Shown here in pieces: positions 5,414-6,616 of a DNA stretch of 6,616 nt (positions are counted from its first letter, which is position 1; each line of letters opens with the position of its first letter). Source of the stretch: Aquificota bacterium (GTDB lineage: Bacteria; Aquificota; Aquificia; Aquificales; Aquificaceae). The stretch spans positions 1 through 6,616 of the forward strand of contig JAJRQX010000191.1 of NCBI GenBank assembly GCA_024280065.1. Reading direction: 5' to 3'. A program made the position numbers and the translations under genes. The notes under the pieces were generated by a model that made no database searches, was not told where the DNA came from, and saw only the letters and a list, made by a program, of their open reading frames with translations.

Positions 5414-5962
5414 ATGGCTTCTGAAAGGCTCGCTATCATAGCCTCTAAGGGGACGCTGGATATGGCGCTCCCTCCCCTTATCCTGGCCTCCACCGCGGCC
5501 TCCTTGGGTATAGAGACCGCTATCTTCTTCACCTTCTACGGTCTGAACATAATACACAAGGAAAAGATGAAGAAGCTCAAGCTCGCTCCCCTTGGAAATC
5601 CAGCTATGCCCATGTCCTTTCCTCCGTCTCTGAAGAAAACACCCGTGGTTGGACAGCTGGCCGGTCTCATGGAGGCTATATTTCCCGGACCTCCACAAAT
5701 AATGGGTGTGATCCCGGGTATGACCGACTTCATGACCGCCATGATGAATAAGACTATGAAGGACCACGGTATAGCGGATGTTCCCCAGCTTATAGAGCTC
5801 TGCAAGGAGGCTGAGGTTAAACTTATCCCGTGCCAGATGACGATGGAGTTCTTCGGCTACAAGCAGGAAGACCTAATAGACGGCCTTGAGCCTCCAGCGG
5901 GAGCTGCTACCTTTATACAGTATGTCCTTGAGGCTGAGAAGCCGATGATAATCTTTGTTTAA
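5414..5962 (+). CDS. dsrE3A: DsrE2/DsrE3A-type sulfurtransferase (DsrE/F/H-like)
   Basis: A 182-aa protein of the DsrE/DsrF/DrsH-like family. Such proteins mobilise or carry sulfane sulfur and exchange it with TusA in sulfur oxidisers. The N-terminus has the family pattern (KLAIIASKGTLDMA-like at 6-18, then LGIETAIFFTFYGLNII at 31-47), and the Gly-Asn-Pro-Ala-Met-Pro stretch is at 61-66. Two cysteines ten residues apart, C130 (IELC) and C140 (PCQMTMEFFGY), are the likely sulfur-binding pair. Hydrophobic stretches at 17-32 and 35-47 raise the membrane-linked DsrE2 alternative, but in this family they can be core strands and helices of a soluble fold, so I favour the soluble DsrE3A type. ATG 5414 follows AGGAGGGG (5399-5406) by a normal distance. 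The subtype is tentative; the family is secure. Confidence 0.9.
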   Translation: MASERLAIIASKGTLDMALPPLILASTAASLGIETAIFFTFYGLNIIHKEKMKKLKLAPLGNPAMPMSFPPSLKKTPVVGQLAGLMEAIFPGPPQIMGVIPGMTDFMTAMMNKTMKDHGIADVPQLIELCKEAEVKLIPCQMTMEFFGYKQEDLIDGLEPPAGAATFIQYVLEAEKPMIIFV

Positions 5963-5984
5963 AAAACCTTAAAGGAGGCAGGCG

Positions 5985-6410
5985 ATGGCTGGGCAGGAGT
6001 ATGAAAAGCTCCTCTTTTACATCCTGACCGTTCCCTTCTTTGAGAGAGCTGACCCGGTTACGGGTGAACTGATCAACCCCCAAGCTGGGGCACCCTTCTT
6101 CTTAGCTACCGCGGCCACCACCATGGACTACGAGGTGGAAATGGTGATAACCTCAGAAGCAGGGTTCTTACTCATGAAGGACAACGCCAAGAAGGTAAAG
6201 GTCAGGCCGGGCGTGGACCAGACCGTTTACGACTTTATAAAGATGGCGAAGGAAGCTGGTGTGAAGATATACCTCTGTGTCCCCTCCCTGGATCTTACCG
6301 ACGTTTACAAGAAGGAAGACGTGAACCAGGAGATCTGTGACGGGATAATCGGTGGTGCGGCCTTCCTAGACAAGCTGATGAGCGGAGAGTACGCGGTCAT
6401 CACCCTGTAA
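5985..6410 (+). CDS. Second DsrE-family sulfur-transfer protein
   Basis: A 141-aa protein that I place in the DsrE family from its fold pattern and context. A first strand (KLLFYILTVPF, 8-18) is followed by a small-residue-rich helix (APFFLATAATTM, 36-47) and a second strand (EVEMVITSEAG, 50-60). Then comes a helix ending before the strand GVKIYLCVPSLDL (92-104), which carries C98 at the position typical of the DsrE active-site cysteine. A second cysteine is C118 (EICDG). The C-terminus GEYAVITL is a last strand. It is clearly diverged from the preceding DsrE gene. ATG 5985 has AAGGAGG (5972-5978) six bases upstream, and only 22 bases separate it from the preceding stop. A role in accepting or storing protein-bound sulfur is likely; its exact partner is unknown. 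Confidence 0.85.
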   Translation: MAGQEYEKLLFYILTVPFFERADPVTGELINPQAGAPFFLATAATTMDYEVEMVITSEAGFLLMKDNAKKVKVRPGVDQTVYDFIKMAKEAGVKIYLCVPSLDLTDVYKKEDVNQEICDGIIGGAAFLDKLMSGEYAVITL

Positions 6411-6413
6411 GGG

Positions 6414-6440
6414 GCTTATGGTTATAAGCATATTTTTATA
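6414..6440 (+). terminator. Weak hairpin plus T-rich tract after the second dsrE
   Basis: GCTTAT (6414-6419) and ATAAGC (6424-6429) form a perfect 6-bp stem with loop GGTT, four bases after the stop codon, followed by ATATTTTTATA. The stem has only two G-C pairs, so as an intrinsic terminator it is weak, more likely causing partial termination or protecting a 3' end. It may lower expression of the downstream gene relative to tusA and dsrE. Confidence 0.4.
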
Positions 6441-6450
6441 TCCCTATAAA
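6422..6450 (+). promoter_or_regulatory. Possible secondary promoter before the last gene
   Basis: TATAAA (6445-6450) stands 17 bases downstream of TTATAA (6422-6427, three of six to TTGACA). Transcription would start near 6457, placing the downstream hairpin in the 5' leader. The proposed -35 overlaps the preceding hairpin. The region is AT-rich, so chance matches are likely. Confidence 0.3.
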
Positions 6451-6462
6451 GAAATTTTTTTG

Positions 6463-6480
6463 TTCTCCAGGTCTGGAGGG
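6463..6480 (+). other. Leader hairpin CTCCAGGTCTGGAG
   Basis: CTCCAG (6465-6470) and CTGGAG (6473-6478) are perfect inverted repeats. As RNA they would form a 5-bp stem with a GGUC tetraloop, extendable by two U-G pairs. It lies about 40 bases before the start of the last gene and upstream of its Shine-Dalgarno (AAGGAGGT, 6508-6515). It could also be a protein-binding site in DNA. No T-run follows on either strand, so it is not an intrinsic terminator. Confidence 0.4.
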
Positions 6481-6521
6481 ACTAAGTTAGTTTAGAGGTA
6501 AACCTTTAAGGAGGTTAGGCT

Positions 6522-6616
6522 ATGGACGGACACCCTTACGGATACAACATACCTATATCTGAGAAGACCAAGGAGGTCCCCTGGGAGGAGAAGGTAAGGA
6601 TCTTTGAGGAGATAAA
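6522..6616 (+). CDS. N-terminus of a gene cut by the window edge, possibly an sHdrC-type subunit
   Basis: Thirty-one codons are visible, starting MDGHPYGYNIPISEKTKEVP and continuing in an open frame to the window edge. ATG 6522 has AAGGAGGTT (6508-6516) at a good distance. No diagnostic motif is visible in this fragment: no cysteine and no iron-sulfur site. In sulfur oxidisers, tusA and dsrE genes are commonly followed by shdrC1-shdrB1-shdrA and lipoate-binding-protein genes, so an iron-sulfur subunit of the sulfur-oxidising Hdr-like complex is the best guess from position. That function is inference; that the frame is coding is well supported. Confidence 0.7.
   Translation, partial: MDGHPYGYNIPISEKTKEVPWEEKVRIFEEI

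Noticed and set aside
5396..5805. Minus-strand open frames opposite the first dsrE, and plus-strand frames inside the permease and the regulator
   Set aside because: They lie wholly opposite well-recognised genes, have no recognisable protein features and are explained by codon bias in the true frame.
6441..6456. CCCTATAAAGAAAT as a third copy of the direct repeat CCCATTTATAAAAA
   Set aside because: Matching needs a 3-base deletion and a mismatch in AT-rich sequence, so it is not convincing.
1..6616. CRISPR arrays, tRNA/rRNA genes, insertion sequences or prophage parts
   Set aside because: No regularly spaced repeats, no tRNA-like cloverleaf in the few short non-coding gaps, and no transposase or integrase frames.

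Overview
The window looks like part of the chromosome of a thermophilic, sulfur-metabolising bacterium of the Aquificales (Aquificaceae type). This is an inference from several signs: heavy use of AGG/AGA arginine and ATA isoleucine codons, proteins rich in Lys/Glu/Arg, a stand-alone 5'-3' exonuclease in place of a full PolA, very tight packing with genes overlapping by a few bases, and a TusA-DsrE-DsrE cluster of the kind found beside sulfur-oxidising heterodisulfide-reductase-like (sHdr) genes. The species cannot be named from the sequence alone.

Layout. 1-942 (+) is the 3' part of hflX, a ribosome-associated GTPase; its start lies outside the window. Converging on it with a 12-base overlap is a minus-strand SLC13/DASS-type permease (931-2814) with two cytoplasmic RCK_C (TrkA-C) domains. 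Only 17 bases separate its chosen start from the divergent 5'-3' exonuclease (2832-3701, +), and those bases contain a palindromic ATTATAAT. The exonuclease in turn converges, overlapping by 4 bases, on a minus-strand pair: a Cys-rich regulator (4449-5012) followed by a flagellar rod protein of the FlgF/FlgG family (3698-4426).

The most interesting part is the right-hand third. The regulator joins an N-terminal DeoR-type helix-turn-helix to a C-terminal part that I read as NosL-like, with eight cysteines. It is divergent from tusA (5160-5399), a DsrE2/DsrE3A-type gene (5414-5962), a second DsrE-family gene (5985-6410), and a gene cut by the window edge (6522-) whose position suggests an sHdr subunit. 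The 147-base intergenic region (5013-5159) carries two 14-base direct repeats 21 bases apart, a 20-base dyad and an 11-base palindrome, next to an extended -10 for tusA. I propose that the regulator senses sulfane sulfur, a metal or redox state through its cysteines and controls the sulfur-transfer operon. TusA and the DsrE proteins would pass protein-bound sulfur toward the sHdr complex in the cytoplasm.

Smaller points are a perfect 8-bp hairpin at the regulator/flagellar junction, a 111-base leader with two hairpins and a possible secondary promoter before the last gene, and near-leaderless start contexts for several genes in a genome that otherwise uses strong AAGGAGG sites.
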